Assembly: GCA_035048485.1 (NCBI GenBank)
Contig: CM068587.1
Location: forward strand, 48,111,996-48,175,995
DNA from: Pteria penguin
Taxonomy: Eukaryota > Mollusca > Bivalvia > Pterioida > Pteriidae
DNA length: 64,000 bases
Reading direction: 5' to 3'
Part shown: positions 11,260-22,639 of the stretch, in pieces
Numbering within the stretch: position 1 is the first letter of the stretch
Layout of the letters: every line of letters starts with the position of its first letter
Made by a program: the position numbers and the translations under genes
Notes under the pieces: generated by a model
Database searches by the model: none
Seen by the model: only the letters and a program-made list of their open reading frames with translations
Told to the model about the DNA's origin: nothing

Positions 11260-12190
11260 TGAAATTTGGCATTTATGATAGATTTGTGGTCCTCTACAAA
11301 AATTTTGAAAGAATACAAAAATCTAAAATTCATGTTGTTTACTTTACATTAACATGTACATCCATGAATATGCTGTATTATTAATGTGTGACATGCATCA
11401 TTCTAAGTGTGTCGGATAACAAGGTCAATGTCACAAAGTCCAAGGTCAAAATCAGAAATGGAAAGTCTCTTCACAAGGAATTTACATGAAAAGTATGAAA
11501 TCCCTACCCCTAACTATAGTGGTTAAAAGTTACTACCAATGATATAGTTGTTGTGACGCCGACGGTACGATAATCGCTTTCCTGCTGACTTTCGTCCTAG
11601 CAAGCTTATAAAAATGAAAGTTATATCTATGCTGGTTCAAATGGTATAAACACGGTTAAAGTTTTGAAAATTACGACAAACTTCAAGGTTAACTTCATCA
11701 AGTCTAAAACTGTGGTATGGAGTGAAAGGTTTTGTGACCATGATCATAAATGTGAAATATGAAAGCCCTATCTAATACGGTTCAAACGTTATGTTCAAGG
11801 TTAAAGATATTCAAAAGCAAGTCAAATTTCAAGGTCAATCATTTAGGTACAGTCTGGATTTTCTTGCCTCTGGGAGTGAATATGTGAAACACGAAAACCT
11901 TATTTATCCTGGTTCAAAAATCATGGCTAAGGTTTAAGGTATAACTTCAAGATCAAAGATACAACGTCAAATATTATGGTATCCATTGAAAGGTCTTGTG
12001 AACAATTGACTATGAGTACACGTGAACTATGAAAGCCCCTTTTAGCCATGAACAAAAATTATCATCCAGATTTGACAAAGAAGTAAGAAGTTAGTTGGCC
12101 CAGACAAGATTGATGGACAGACAGACGGACGGACAGAAGAATGGATAGAGAGGATGATTCCTATATACCACAAAACTTTGCTGGGTATAA
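11260..12190 (+). repeat. Dispersed repeat with diverged internal tandem units
   Basis: Several diverged units of about 150 bp share words such as TATGAAAGCCC and GGTCAA/CAAGGTC. The element ends in a run of GGACAGACAGACGG-type sequence. No coding potential is present. The layout matches other bivalve non-autonomous repeats in the window. Confidence 0.5.
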
Positions 12191-12299
12191 TAAGAAGTAA
12201 TTGTTTACAGATGGATGGACGCCGAAAAAAAGTGGTATCTCGCTTAGCTATGCTGACCTTAGAAGACCAATAGTGCTAACAATGAAGAACAAGAGATGA

Positions 12300-12635
12300 T
12301 GGTTTATTAGCCATGAATTCAAAACGCGCCTCTATGATCTGATATAGAAGGTGGCTTCCTCTACACTATTCAAACATTGTGTATGGGTTTCATGGAAAAC
12401 AGTTACGTTTACTTAAGTTATTATGGGTTCCATAGCATCTTATCATGGCCAAAAATATTCAAGTCCCACAACTCCGGAACGACAAAACGGAATTTGCGTT
12501 CCCTACACTATTCAAGCATTCTGTATGAGTTTCATGGAAAACAGTTGACCTTTATTGTGGCGTTCCCTAGCGGACAGACGGATGGACAGAGCCATACCAT
12601 AATAAGTCCCGTCTTTCGACGGGCGTATAAAATTG
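12300..12635 (+). repeat. Dispersed repeat ending in a CCCGTCTTTCGACGGGCG hairpin
   Basis: The segment contains two related blocks of about 110-120 bp sharing CTACACTATTCAA and GTTTCATGGAAAACAGTT. It ends with a small hairpin (CCCGTC/GACGGG). ORFs across it are incidental. Confidence 0.45.
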
Positions 12636-12999
12636 ATTCATAGTAATTTATAAAATGCCTTTCCAAAATTAATAAGAACAATTCTATAAACAATGTAATA
12701 GTATAAAACTGTCCTTTTTAGAACATGTACAATTAAGCTAGTAAACATTATTTCCTGATGCTTAAAACAAGACAGTTCAATGATGAGTTGAACAAAATAA
12801 TAACATGAACAAAATCAAAATGCCAACTATAACTTATTAATGCAAATTATCGTAGCATAAATTTCATGTCTTTTCATAAATGTACAACACTTTTACATGT
12901 TTTCTAAAACTACTACAAGATACCCAAATGGGCCTATATCGTTCAACTGAGAGCCATGCCTCTCTATCTTTGTATTAAGATCTACTTAATTCTATGCTT

Positions 13000-13185
13000 T
13001 CAATTTTGTTTGTTTGGTTGGTTTTTGTTTAACATCACTCAACGAATATTTCACGTATATGGCGACGACATTGGCCTGATGCGGGACATACAAATTTTGA
13101 AATCTGCAATAGGCCCATCCGAAGCAGTGAGGGATCTTTAACGTGTCATGCCTGCCACGACACGGGACAAATCTATCATAAATGC
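13000..13185 (-). repeat. SINE fragment (family A)
   Basis: In reverse orientation it carries the family A body: TTTCACGTATATGGCGACG, GAAGCAGTGAGGGATCTTTA and CACGACACGGGAC. The tRNA-like head is missing, so it is a truncated copy. Confidence 0.75.
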
Positions 13186-13388
13186 CAAATTTCATTCATA
13201 CCCTCGTACCAATTCAAAAGTAGAACCAGGAAATTGGAAATAATACCCCTTACCCACCTACCATTTCACAATTTCTTTTTTGGAATAGTTAAATTCATTA
13301 GAAATAAAACAATATACATTTTCGGAAAATTCTTTTGCTGAAATTCTCCTTTCTTTATTCTACGGAAGCGTCCTAGTGCCACAACCTG

Positions 13389-13716
13389 AATTTTTTTTTA
13401 TCTCCTAATTAGGAGATACTAACTCCTAATTAGGAGATAGCTAAGTCCTAATTAGGAGATACTATCACCTAATTAGGACTTAGCTATCTCCTAATTAGGA
13501 GATAGTATCTCCTAATGAGGACTTAGTTATCTCCTAATTAGGAGATACTATCACCTAATTAGGACTTAGCTATCTCCTAATTAGGAGATACTATCACCTA
13601 ATTAGGACTTAGCTATCTCCTAATCAGGACTTAGCTATCTCCTAATTAAGAGATACTATCACCTAATTAGGACTTAGCTATCTCCTAATTAGGACTTAAC
13701 TGTCACCTAATTACAA
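13389..13716. repeat. Palindrome array of a third type (CTCCTAATTAGGAG)
   Basis: The array alternates TATCTCCTAATTAGGAGATA, CACCTAATTAGGACTTAG and close variants. It has the same design as the CTCGTAATTACGAG arrays but a different palindrome. It lies in the HECT gene intron, 270 bp before exon 2. No transposon terminus is attached to it. Confidence 0.95.
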
Positions 13717-13986
13717 CGCTTTTTCTTTTTGGAATAAAAAGTAAAACGGCGCCCCATACAATCTGACGAATATTAAAAATGTCCTTATGATTCTATCACT
13801 GTCTCTTGTAGTAGAATTTTGGGCCCGTAAACTTGGCCCCATGACCGTTAACAGAGAATATACTAAGATCGATTTTTTGTAAGCGATTAATTTCACGAAA
13901 GACTACCGGAAATTGAACAGACTTTATTTAGAACATTCTGCTGTATAATCTGTGAAATTTATCCTCTAATCTTTTTATACTTACAG

Positions 13987-16066
13987 CTTGAACCTGACAT
14001 TGTACTTCAGATGAATGACGAAGAGCTTTCCAAGTATATCCCTCTTCATGGAGATCGTCTAAGATTAAAAACTTTCTTAAAAGGTCAGAAAAAGGGAGAA
14101 AAAGTAACAGTGAGAAAAAATACGCTTTTATCTGTACTGCGAGAAAAAATAGAAGCTAGACGAGACGTAAAACGAGATAAAGAACAGACTGAGATAGCCA
14201 CAGTTTCTGATAATATGAGAAATACCAAAAAACAGTTTGGAAATAAAAACGCCAAAAAAGAATCAAGACGCATCGAAATAGGCTGGATTCATAGAAATGC
14301 CTCTGGGAGTAAGCAAGTGCGCCAGAAGAAAGGTGGTGGAACAAGAAGGGTGATTGTTAGAAAGGATGCTCAAAAGGAAGAACTGATAGAAGAAGGAAAA
14401 AAAATTATTTTTTCCCAACGGAGAGTCTTCAAAAGGGGAGCTTGATAATTTCAAGTTCGATATCTGGGATTTTCAGGACCGAAGTTTACCGCAAGGCAAA
14501 ACCGTAGGAGATCTGTACTTGGAAACAAAAATGCCCCTTCTACGTTTTTACTTTGCTACAGTGGATAAGGTAATGGATGATCAAGAAGTGGACAATTCAA
14601 AGAGCTCCGACAATGACTCGCTACCTGATATCGACTCTGGACAAAACATGTATGATATGTATGTTGCCCGGAAACCATCTGCCACACCTGTCCCTCCTCG
14701 TTCTAAATCTCAAGAAGAAGAAGTTTCGAAATCTGCTAAAGTTGTCAATACAGACTTCCCTGATCACGATTTACCACAACTATCAGTTCCAAGAAGATCT
14801 GAGGCGGTGGTCAATACATCTTTTGATAAAGAATGGCCAACATTTTCAGGAATAACATCTGATGTAGATAATATTGACCATGTCACTACATTGCCTGAAC
14901 AGTGGTCATTGACAAAGACATTTGACCCTAACAAGAATCTTGAATTTCAATCTGATAGTGCGCCATATCATCAAGATCTACTTTCAGAAGCAGTCGAAAT
15001 CGCAGGTATTTTGAATGAATACTCAGATATATCGTCTGGTGTCGAACTGGTAGACACAGAGAAAGCAACTACAGAGACACAGGAACACGTGGTTAGATTA
15101 CACAGGGGGCATGTTCTCATGGAAATGATAGAAGCATTCAAGGACATTGATCCTTATTCGGACATTATTTCCATAGAACTGTACATGCCAAACGGCGAAC
15201 GGGAAGCAGCAGAAGACAGTGGTGGTGTTACACGTGATGCCATTTGTGAGTTCTGGGGTTCTTTTTACGACCAATGTACTTTGGGGAGCAGCCTTAAAGT
15301 TCCTTGTCTACGTCATGACTTTGCGGAGAAGGAGTGGGGATCAGTGGCCAAAATAATGTATTTTGGATGGAAAAGCGTTCGATATTTTCCGGTACAGCTA
15401 TCTCTCGTTTTCCTTGAACAATGCTTATACGGCCACGTCATAAGCAACATAAAAGAAGACTTTTGGTTGTATATTCCTGAAGGAGATGCACAAACTCTCA
15501 AGTCTGCTTCAGTTAATATGGATTCTGTTGATTCTGACGAGCTGCTGGACATCATGCAACAACACGACGTTAAGACTCATATAAGGAATGACAATATCGA
15601 CAGAATCATTAATGAGATAGCTCATAAAGAGCTAATCCAATCTGCAATGTTCGTAGTGGACTGTTGGCATCCGTTGCTGGCAAACATTGGAATCACGAAA
15701 GAGCGATTGTCCGGTTTATATACTGAGCTTTTCCCTAAACCACGGCGTGTCGCACAATTATTAAAATTCCCGGACATCATGTCTCAAGATGAGCTTGTGG
15801 TATCGAATCATCTTCGCAGATTTGTTCGCGAGCTTGATGAACAGTTACTGAAAAGATTTTTAAGATTCTGTACCGGATCTGACCTGATTTTAGGAAATGA
15901 TATCGAGGTTTCATTTGTAAATGTCACTGGACTGGCCAGACGTCCAGTTGCCCACACCTGTTCTTGCGTGTTGGAATTACCTAAATCTTATGAAAATTTT
16001 CCACAGTTTAGATCGGAATTCCTATCAATACTTAATGCAAATATTTGGGTTATGGATATCATTTAA
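13987..16066 (+). pseudogene. Transposon-borne HECT-type E3 ubiquitin ligase, exon 2 (one frameshift)
   Basis: The exon starts after the acceptor ACTTACAG. It first reads LEPDIVLQMNDEELSKYIPLHGDR (SAM-like), a basic region, and a GGGTRRV block. At an A8 run (14397-14404) the frame ends prematurely, while the +1 frame resumes the family sequence (LFFPNG) and stays open to the TAA at 16064-16066. The second frame includes a long acidic linker and then a HECT-like domain. This has an N-lobe motif with EDSGGVTRDAI near 15214-15243 and a C-lobe ending RRPVAHTCSC, with the catalytic-type Cys codon at 15959-15961. HECT ligases form a thioester on this Cys before passing ubiquitin to substrate. The frameshift may be real decay or a homopolymer sequencing error. 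The TTG at 14519 is not a true start. Similar SAM/HECT proteins occur in many copies in fish and invertebrates. Confidence 0.8.
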
Positions 16067-18543
16067 CCTTTCTACCGTATAGTGACCATAACACGTTTTG
16101 GTCATACCCATCTCAAAAACGCACTGGCATGGGGATTGTAGACGTCAAGAAATCGTTCAATTGTTACAATATGCACAACATTTGTTACAAATAACTAAAT
16201 AGAAAGAAATTCTACTACCATTTGAGAGAAATCATTGATAAAACATTATTAATTGATACTAGCATAATTAACTACTGATTTCATGTACTTGGATGTGTAC
16301 CATGAGAATGACATGTTTTTGGTTTACTTAATTATCCTTCTAATGCATTAATTATTATTATATACTGAAGTTGTTTCATCATCTGAGCATTTAACCGCTA
16401 TACTTGTTTCTTCATGTATAGATGACCTTTTAATTTTTAATTATTGATTTTCATTAAATTTACCGAATCACTGAAATTGTGAGTTTAGCTGTATTGAACT
16501 GTGCATGTTGTTTTACTATTGTAAATGGGACTGTGAAACACTATGCACCCAAAAAGTACAAAAAAAATGTTATTTAAGTACACAATGTCATTGTCAGGGT
16601 TTCCTGGCTTTGGTTGATATTATTCAGGGAACCTAGTCCGAAAGATCAGAACCTAGAATAAAACTGGGTCTGAATTTCTCATATAGAGGGAATTGACAGA
16701 AAGATAGGAAAGATATACTTTAACAATATTACTTACAATTCACATCGTCATTTTCTTGTTTTCATTCAAATAATATGGCTCTTGCTGCAATTAAATATTT
16801 TTTATCCGAATTTTCCTACATGAGTTCCATTTTTAAATAATGGTAAATTCTAAAATTTAGTGAAATAGAAGGAAATTCTGTTATAAAATCATAAACATCA
16901 CCAACTTTATGACTCGTAAACATTGGACTTATTAATGATATTATTCGGCACATCATAGTTTGGATGTAATCAAAATTTTTGAATTGCAGTCGAATAATTT
17001 TATGGGAGGAATTTAGACTGAAGTATCATGCTTGGGTTTGATATTTCGGAGAAATTGATGCCTAAATTGTATCCTAAATACGACAGTTACAGTGAAAAAC
17101 CTACATGTATTTTGCATTAGCTTGGGGACACCATATACTATATACTTTTATAAATATGCTCTTTATTTAAAAAATCAATTAAATATTAGGCGCTTGACAC
17201 CCCTTTTTTCAAGAATTGCCATCCCTTAATTAAGTTATATGAAGTATGAATCATTAAAGCATATTATTTAGGCCTCTATACAGTGCATGTCCCCCCCCCC
17301 CTTTTTTTTTTTTTAATTTTCACGATATTACTATTGTTTGTAAAGTAATATTTAAGGCATCGCATTATGTGACATGTTAAATGAGAATACACTTTTCTAC
17401 TTTCATTTTCATTGGAAGTCGTTGCTTTTGTTAATGATACAATATAAAAATCAAATGATGGCATGCCAACTATAAAACCCCAGACAATGCGTTTGTAATG
17501 ATATATATTTCATATAAATTATATTTAAGGGTGGTAATTTTTGCAAAAAGGGGTGCCAAAACGCCAACTCTTTAATTGTTTATGTAAAACCAAGGGATTC
17601 CTGTATAGACTTGAAATTTATTTAGGTTTTCCTCAAGCTAAAACCCTATTTGAAGCAAATGCAAAATAGTTTCCCTGTAAGCGCCATATTTAGGACGTAT
17701 CGAGACTTAAAAAGAGAATTCTAAGCCATTTCAGACTTTAGCGGAACCTTATTAAAAAGATATGGTTAGTGTTATAGACAGAAAGGACAACAATATGTCC
17801 AAACATGGGTATGAAAATTTATTCATGGCACTGGGTTAAATTTCACTTGAATTGGAAGTTTGATTAACCAGCACTGGTCGTATTCACAAAATGTAAGTGT
17901 TCAAAGAATTCTTAAAATTGCGTGAATATTACAAAAAAAAAAATGTCCATGAAAAAATCTTACGATCGATTTTCCTCTGAATTTACTCGTACGAGACTTG
18001 CTCCTACATGTCACCTGCAGCGTTGTCAATTTTAAACGGAGACTGCCGCTCTGTATGTTTCGTTTGCAAATTGGGATTTTGAACTCTTTGCATTATCTGT
18101 ACATCTGATTAACTTAAGCATAGATTCCCTCAGTCATATATGTATGCATCATGATGGACATCACTGACTAAGTAACAAATTACCGTAATTTTGCAATCCA
18201 TTGACGGATTTAGCGAGGTGGATAGGGGATTGCCATCACCACCTCCCCACCCCATTTTGATTAGAAAATGTTACCAAAAATATCTTTTTCGACCATTTTA
18301 GGGCTGCACAACATGCATATGCGCTAGCCATGCGTGTATGATATGTTACGAATCAGAAACGCCTGGCTAGCAAAGATGAATCTTGGGCTACTTCACACCC
18401 CACAGTTTTCGATAAATTTTCTAGATCTGCTTATGCAATATGTATGTAAATTCTTGTACAAAACTACACAACTTCGATTGTCTTCATTTCTATCTATTGG
18501 CAAAGTTAACAAAAGTGTTAATGAAAATCTATCCAGTGGTCCT
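16067..18543. other. Interior of the large transposon, no gene seen
   Basis: This is AT-rich sequence between the two convergent genes. An AATAAA near 16657 could serve the HECT transcript. A C/T homopolymer junction lies at about 17291-17312. Nothing else is supported. Confidence 0.5.
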
Positions 18544-19260
18544 GAAACAAGAGGCCCAAGTTAGCCTGTATCGCTCATCTGACCTTAATTTGTTTATTAG
18601 AATTTTCAGCGGCAATGGACTTGATTTTGTTCCAATCAAGAATAAAGCGCAAAAATTTGTGCATTCTATGGTAAGGAACATGCAAGTAAATTTTCACTGA
18701 ATTCTGTCAAGTAGTTTCAGAGAAAAAGTCGAAAATGTAAAATTCTATTTTCAGCAACAGTGACCATGTTTTTGCTCGATCTAAAAACGAAGCCATAAAC
18801 TTGTGCATATTAAGGCAAGGAACTACTATGCAAATTTTTATGAATTCTACCCAATACTTTCAGAGAACAAGTCAAAAATGTAAAATTCTATTTTTCATTG
18901 TCGGTCATGTTTTTGTCCGATCAAAAAACGAAGCAGTAAATATGTGCATACTATGGCAAGAAACTACCATGTAAAATTTTATGAATTCTGCACAGTACTT
19001 TCAGAGAACAAGTCTAAATTGTAAAATTCTATTTTTAGCAATGGCTGCCATGTTTTTTAGTCCGATCAAATCACGAAGCACAAAATTTGTGCATACTATA
19101 GTGAGAAACTAACATGTAAATTATTTATGAATTCTGCCCAGTAGTTTCAGAGAAGAAGTCGATTATGTCCAAAAGTTAACGGAGGACGACGACGACGACG
19201 GACGACAGACGATCCGGTATGACAATAGCTCACTTGAGCCTATGACTCAAGTGAGCTAAA
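18544..19260 (+). mobile_element. Pearl/HINE-like non-autonomous element with tandem core and 3' hairpin
   Basis: It begins AACAAGAGGCCCAAG. The core has about four tandem units of roughly 138 bp (shared words GTCCGATCAAA, TTTCAGAGAA, TGTAAAATTCTATTTT) and then a GACGACGACGG run. The end is a perfect 12-bp hairpin: AGCTCACTTGAG (19227-19238), loop CCTATGA, CTCAAGTGAGCT (19246-19257). A second truncated end-like piece follows at 19264-19375. It is nested in the large transposon. Confidence 0.7.
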
Positions 19261-19621
19261 TATAGTAGAAAGTCGAAAATGTAAAACAAAATTACAGATG
19301 CACGGACAGACAGGCGGAAGGACGATGAAAACAGGTGATCCAAATAGTTCACTTGAACCTTCGGTTTACTAGTCTAGTAGAAAGAGTAACGATAAGGTAG
19401 TTGCCCGGATAATCATATATATTGTAAATGAAATATCAGAAAAGCAAAGAGGTCGACGATCGATCCCCCTTACATTTGGAATGCAACACTTTGAAAAATA
19501 ATGACAAAAAAATTTATGCACCAAAATTTTAAGAGAACTGTCAAAGTGTTTCTTTCCTCATGACTGCAGCATCATGGTTATATGTATACTTTCACTGCAT
19601 TTTAAAGGCATCGCCCCAACA

Positions 19622-19951
19622 CTACAACTGGTTTAAAATAGAATTTCTTAATCGATGGTACAATTCTTTAGCATTGACAACGTTATCTGCAAAATGTAGG
19701 GATTCTTCTTCCATTATTAAGAGGCAGAGTTCCTTTACAGTATTATCGCATGGAATTTCTTCTTTCGGGTATGTTTCTTCGGCACATAGTTGCAATTCTA
19801 TTTCATCGACAACACAAAGACAATTTTGTACGTCGTAAAGTTCCGGAAGATTGTACAGCATAAAAGGTCTATTTCCGCCACGCTGTTCCGATCCTTTCGG
19901 ATTCTGCATAGTGTGTGTGTTCCAGACCTCAGCTACTCTGTCTAAATCTAA
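19622..19951 (-). CDS. DDE integrase of the large transposon, exon 2
   Basis: On the minus strand this exon follows the acceptor CAATTTCAG and begins LDLDRVAEVWNTH in phase 0, which continues the reading frame of exon 1 (ending FMKLIQ) without loss. It encodes 109 residues up to a TAG at 19622-19624. It holds the post-catalytic region of the protein, with the family-typical block GGNRPFMLYNLPELY. The ORF extends further upstream only into intron sequence. Confidence 0.8.
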   Translation of the reverse strand, partial: LDLDRVAEVWNTHTMQNPKGSEQRGGNRPFMLYNLPELYDVQNCLCVVDEIELQLCAEETYPKEEIPCDNTVKELCLLIMEEESLHFADNVVNAKELYHRLRNSILNQL

Positions 19952-21111
19952 CTGAAATTGAAATGTAACAGAGACTGTCTTCAAAGTACTCGTATATATA
20001 TTAAAATCATAAAACACAAAAATAAAAATAATAGGGTTAATTGGGTCTAAATGGCTTACCATGCCACCTTCAATAAATGAAAAAATAAAGAGTCAAAGAA
20101 AATTTGTTCAATGGAACACTAAAGACTTTTGACAGTTTACTCCATTAAATTGTTGGCTTCGAAAGCTTATTGAGCTCATATGGTTGGAAGAAAAAAATAT
20201 TAATGTTATTCGAACTTATTTCGCGTAGCTTTTGCGTTATCTCGCGAAACCTTCGCATTACTTCGTAAAACTTACGCGTTGTTTTGCGAAACTTTCACGT
20301 TATTCCGAGAATTGTGTTTTAAAAGATGTCTTCTTCGCTTTTCACACTTTCGGTCGTCTGCACGAAAGTTTTGTAAGATGAACATATATTGTCTCAATCT
20401 AAATATTTCTAGTCTTTGTAGTAATAAGAAGAAGTACCGAAGGGTTAACCATATCTCATAATCCAAGGAACAAAAAGACGAAATCGTTAATAGTGTTACA
20501 CTCAGACAAGTGCGAACCCCGATAAAACCGAGGTGAGACCAGGTGCCCGGGAGGAGTAAGCGTCCCCTGGTTGCATGCAACACCCGTCGCAAAAGTCATG
20601 TAACAACATATAATGTCTAGGAAGTGAATACATAAATATACGCACATGAACGCATGAAGGAGACAAGAACAAGAAATCCAGTCGATCATTTCAAAGTGTA
20701 AATCTACTCTCAAGCATATCTTAAAAAGGCATTTATCATGAAATCAAAGTCATACTAGTGATCATGTGGAAATTTTCCATGAGCTCCCATAGTAAAATGC
20801 ACACACACGTGTACGTATAAATCCTGGCCATGAATCATAACAACACTACTACCTTGGGAATATTGGCGGACATCTAGCATTCTATAGACGCGAGATCGGG
20901 TGTGAGGGAGGAGAAAGAGTCTCTCGTTTGATTGGACACACATGCTTTCTATTTTTGGATTTTTAATTAAATTGAAACAGATCGACCTGACAATTATTTT
21001 ATGTATTTTTACGCTACTTTCACACCTTATACTTCAGACAATTATTAGTTATGTTGTCATGTTATTAACTATTTCACATTAAAAGTGAAGGTCTTAAATG
21101 AAAGGGACAGA

Positions 21112-21250
21112 CTTGCGATGTAGATTAACCGGATTCGATCCCCGGGTTGTACCACTATGTTTTAGAGGATGGTAACCTCCTGCATCCATGTCATGATATG
21201 ACAGAAATATTGTTAAAAGCTACATAAATCTTTAACAACCAGCCAACCAA
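21112..21250 (+). repeat. SINE fragment (family B)
   Basis: It has a B-box-like CCGGATTCGATCCCC and the body word GACAGAAATATTGTTAAAAGC, as in the copy at 8932. Confidence 0.7.
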
Positions 21251-21404
21251 CAAAAATGAAAAGTCATATCGCGAAGAATTCATATGTGAAATAAAAAACT
21301 CTACATTTGAAAGTCAAGAAATATAATCTATTTCAAACTGTTTGAAGGGCAGGTAAAATCACATTCGCTAGCCAAATGCGTCTGATCCGCTACTCTGGGC
21401 AGGG

Positions 21405-21560
21405 TAGCTGTAGTGTTTAGGCACTTGGCTTACGTTACATACGATCCGAGTTCGATTTCCCTCATTGCACCACTATGTTTTAGAGATTGGTAACATCCTG
21501 CTTCCATGGCGTTTTGTGACTGAAACAGACGTGACAAAATCCTAATCATTTAACTGAATT
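21405..21560 (+). repeat. SINE fragment (family B)
   Basis: It has GTTTAGGCACTTGGCTTACG, a B-box-like CGAGTTCGATTTCC, and the shared GGTAACATCCTGCTTCCATG block. It is diverged from the other copies. Confidence 0.7.
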
Positions 21561-21884
21561 CATGACAAGAAATATGACATCAGATTGCATGGAATGCAAC
21601 CTTTGATAGCTCGGTAAGCTAAGAGGTCATGAGGAGAGTAACGGATCAGAAACACTTGGCTAGTGAAGATGGGCCAAGGTCACAAATTTGAAGATCTTTG
21701 TATTATAGTTTATTGTCTTGTAATAATACTTGTCAATACTCTTTTGACTAAATCACAGATTTTATTCTCCAAATTCAAAATTTGACACATTTATTCCATT
21801 ACTCTTGTTATGGTATATCACCGTGTTAAGTAACTATTTTCTACCTCATTTTTTTCTCCAAACAGACACAAGAGCTTAACAAAA

Positions 21885-21990
21885 ATGCTGACGCAGACAG
21901 ACCGTGACGTGGTAGACACATGATGTAAAATGTTCCTTACTTCTTCGGGTGGGTCTGTTACAAAGAGTTCTGTTTTTAGTTTTACTAACT
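21885..21990 (+). repeat. SINE fragment (family A)
   Basis: CGTGACGTGGTAGACACA and TTCTTCGGGTGGGTCTGTTA correspond to the middle of family A. Both ends are missing. Confidence 0.55.
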
Positions 21991-22639
21991 CTATGGACAC
22001 AGTCATGACTTGATGACATATATTTGAGATAAATGTTCAAAACTGAATGATGAAAATGAAACCATCGAGAAAAATAATCTGCTTTTGTAAAAAGTTTTGC
22101 GTAATAACGCGAACGATTCGAAAATAAAAAAACGCGAAAATTTCGTTAAATAAAGCGAAGGTTTCGCGAAATAATGTGTAAGATTCACAAAATAAAGCGA
22201 AGCGATAGTTTAGTGTTTTAACACGAATAAATTATAACCAAGTGAGCTCAATAGGCTTTCGTAGTTGACAGTCCCTCTGTCAGTTTTAAGTATATACTAG
22301 ATCCAACCCATTCCGTTCGGTATTTAGCAAACATAATCACAACAAACACTTGAAGCAATCCACGAGTTCTTCAAATTGCCATCTGCCATGATCTGGTAGT
22401 GATTTAATCATATTAGAAATGTTTGATGCCATGGAATTGAACAGTGAAATTTCAAACTGGTGCACATGTGCGGGAGTTCGAATCAATGACAAAACTCATC
22501 AAAATTTATTGACTCCATTGACAAAAGAGTATTATTATTGTCGATTTCGAATCTTACAGGGCACCCATATTCCAATACCAGGACCTACTAATTCGAACTG
22601 TACAGATTAAATAAATGTAATGACCATAGTCAGAAATAC

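Larger units (their letters stand above)
20158..22263. mobile_element. Nested 2.1-kb relative with TTTCGCG-type arrays
   Basis: The inverted ends TTCGAAAGCTTATTGAGCTC (20158) and the reverse complement of TACGAAAGCCTATTGAGCTC (ending 22263) are flanked by GTTGGC (20152-20157) and GTTGAC (22264-22269), a 6-bp duplication with one mismatch. Inside each end are degenerate arrays of TTTCGCGTTATTTCGCGAAA-like units (about 20200-20310 and 22095-22215). No transposase is present, so it is non-autonomous. It sits in the integrase intron in a position that leaves splicing intact. It contains SINE pieces at 21112, 21405 and about 21885. Confidence 0.8.

Noticed and set aside
9113..13716. A 4.6-kb element from the 9113 terminus to the third palindrome array
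   Set aside because: No inverted terminus or target duplication was found at the right side, and the T-run beside the array is in direct rather than inverted orientation.
14519..14521. TTG at 14519 as start of the HECT protein
   Set aside because: The frame is open upstream to about 14402 with recognisable family sequence, so this is an internal Leu codon.
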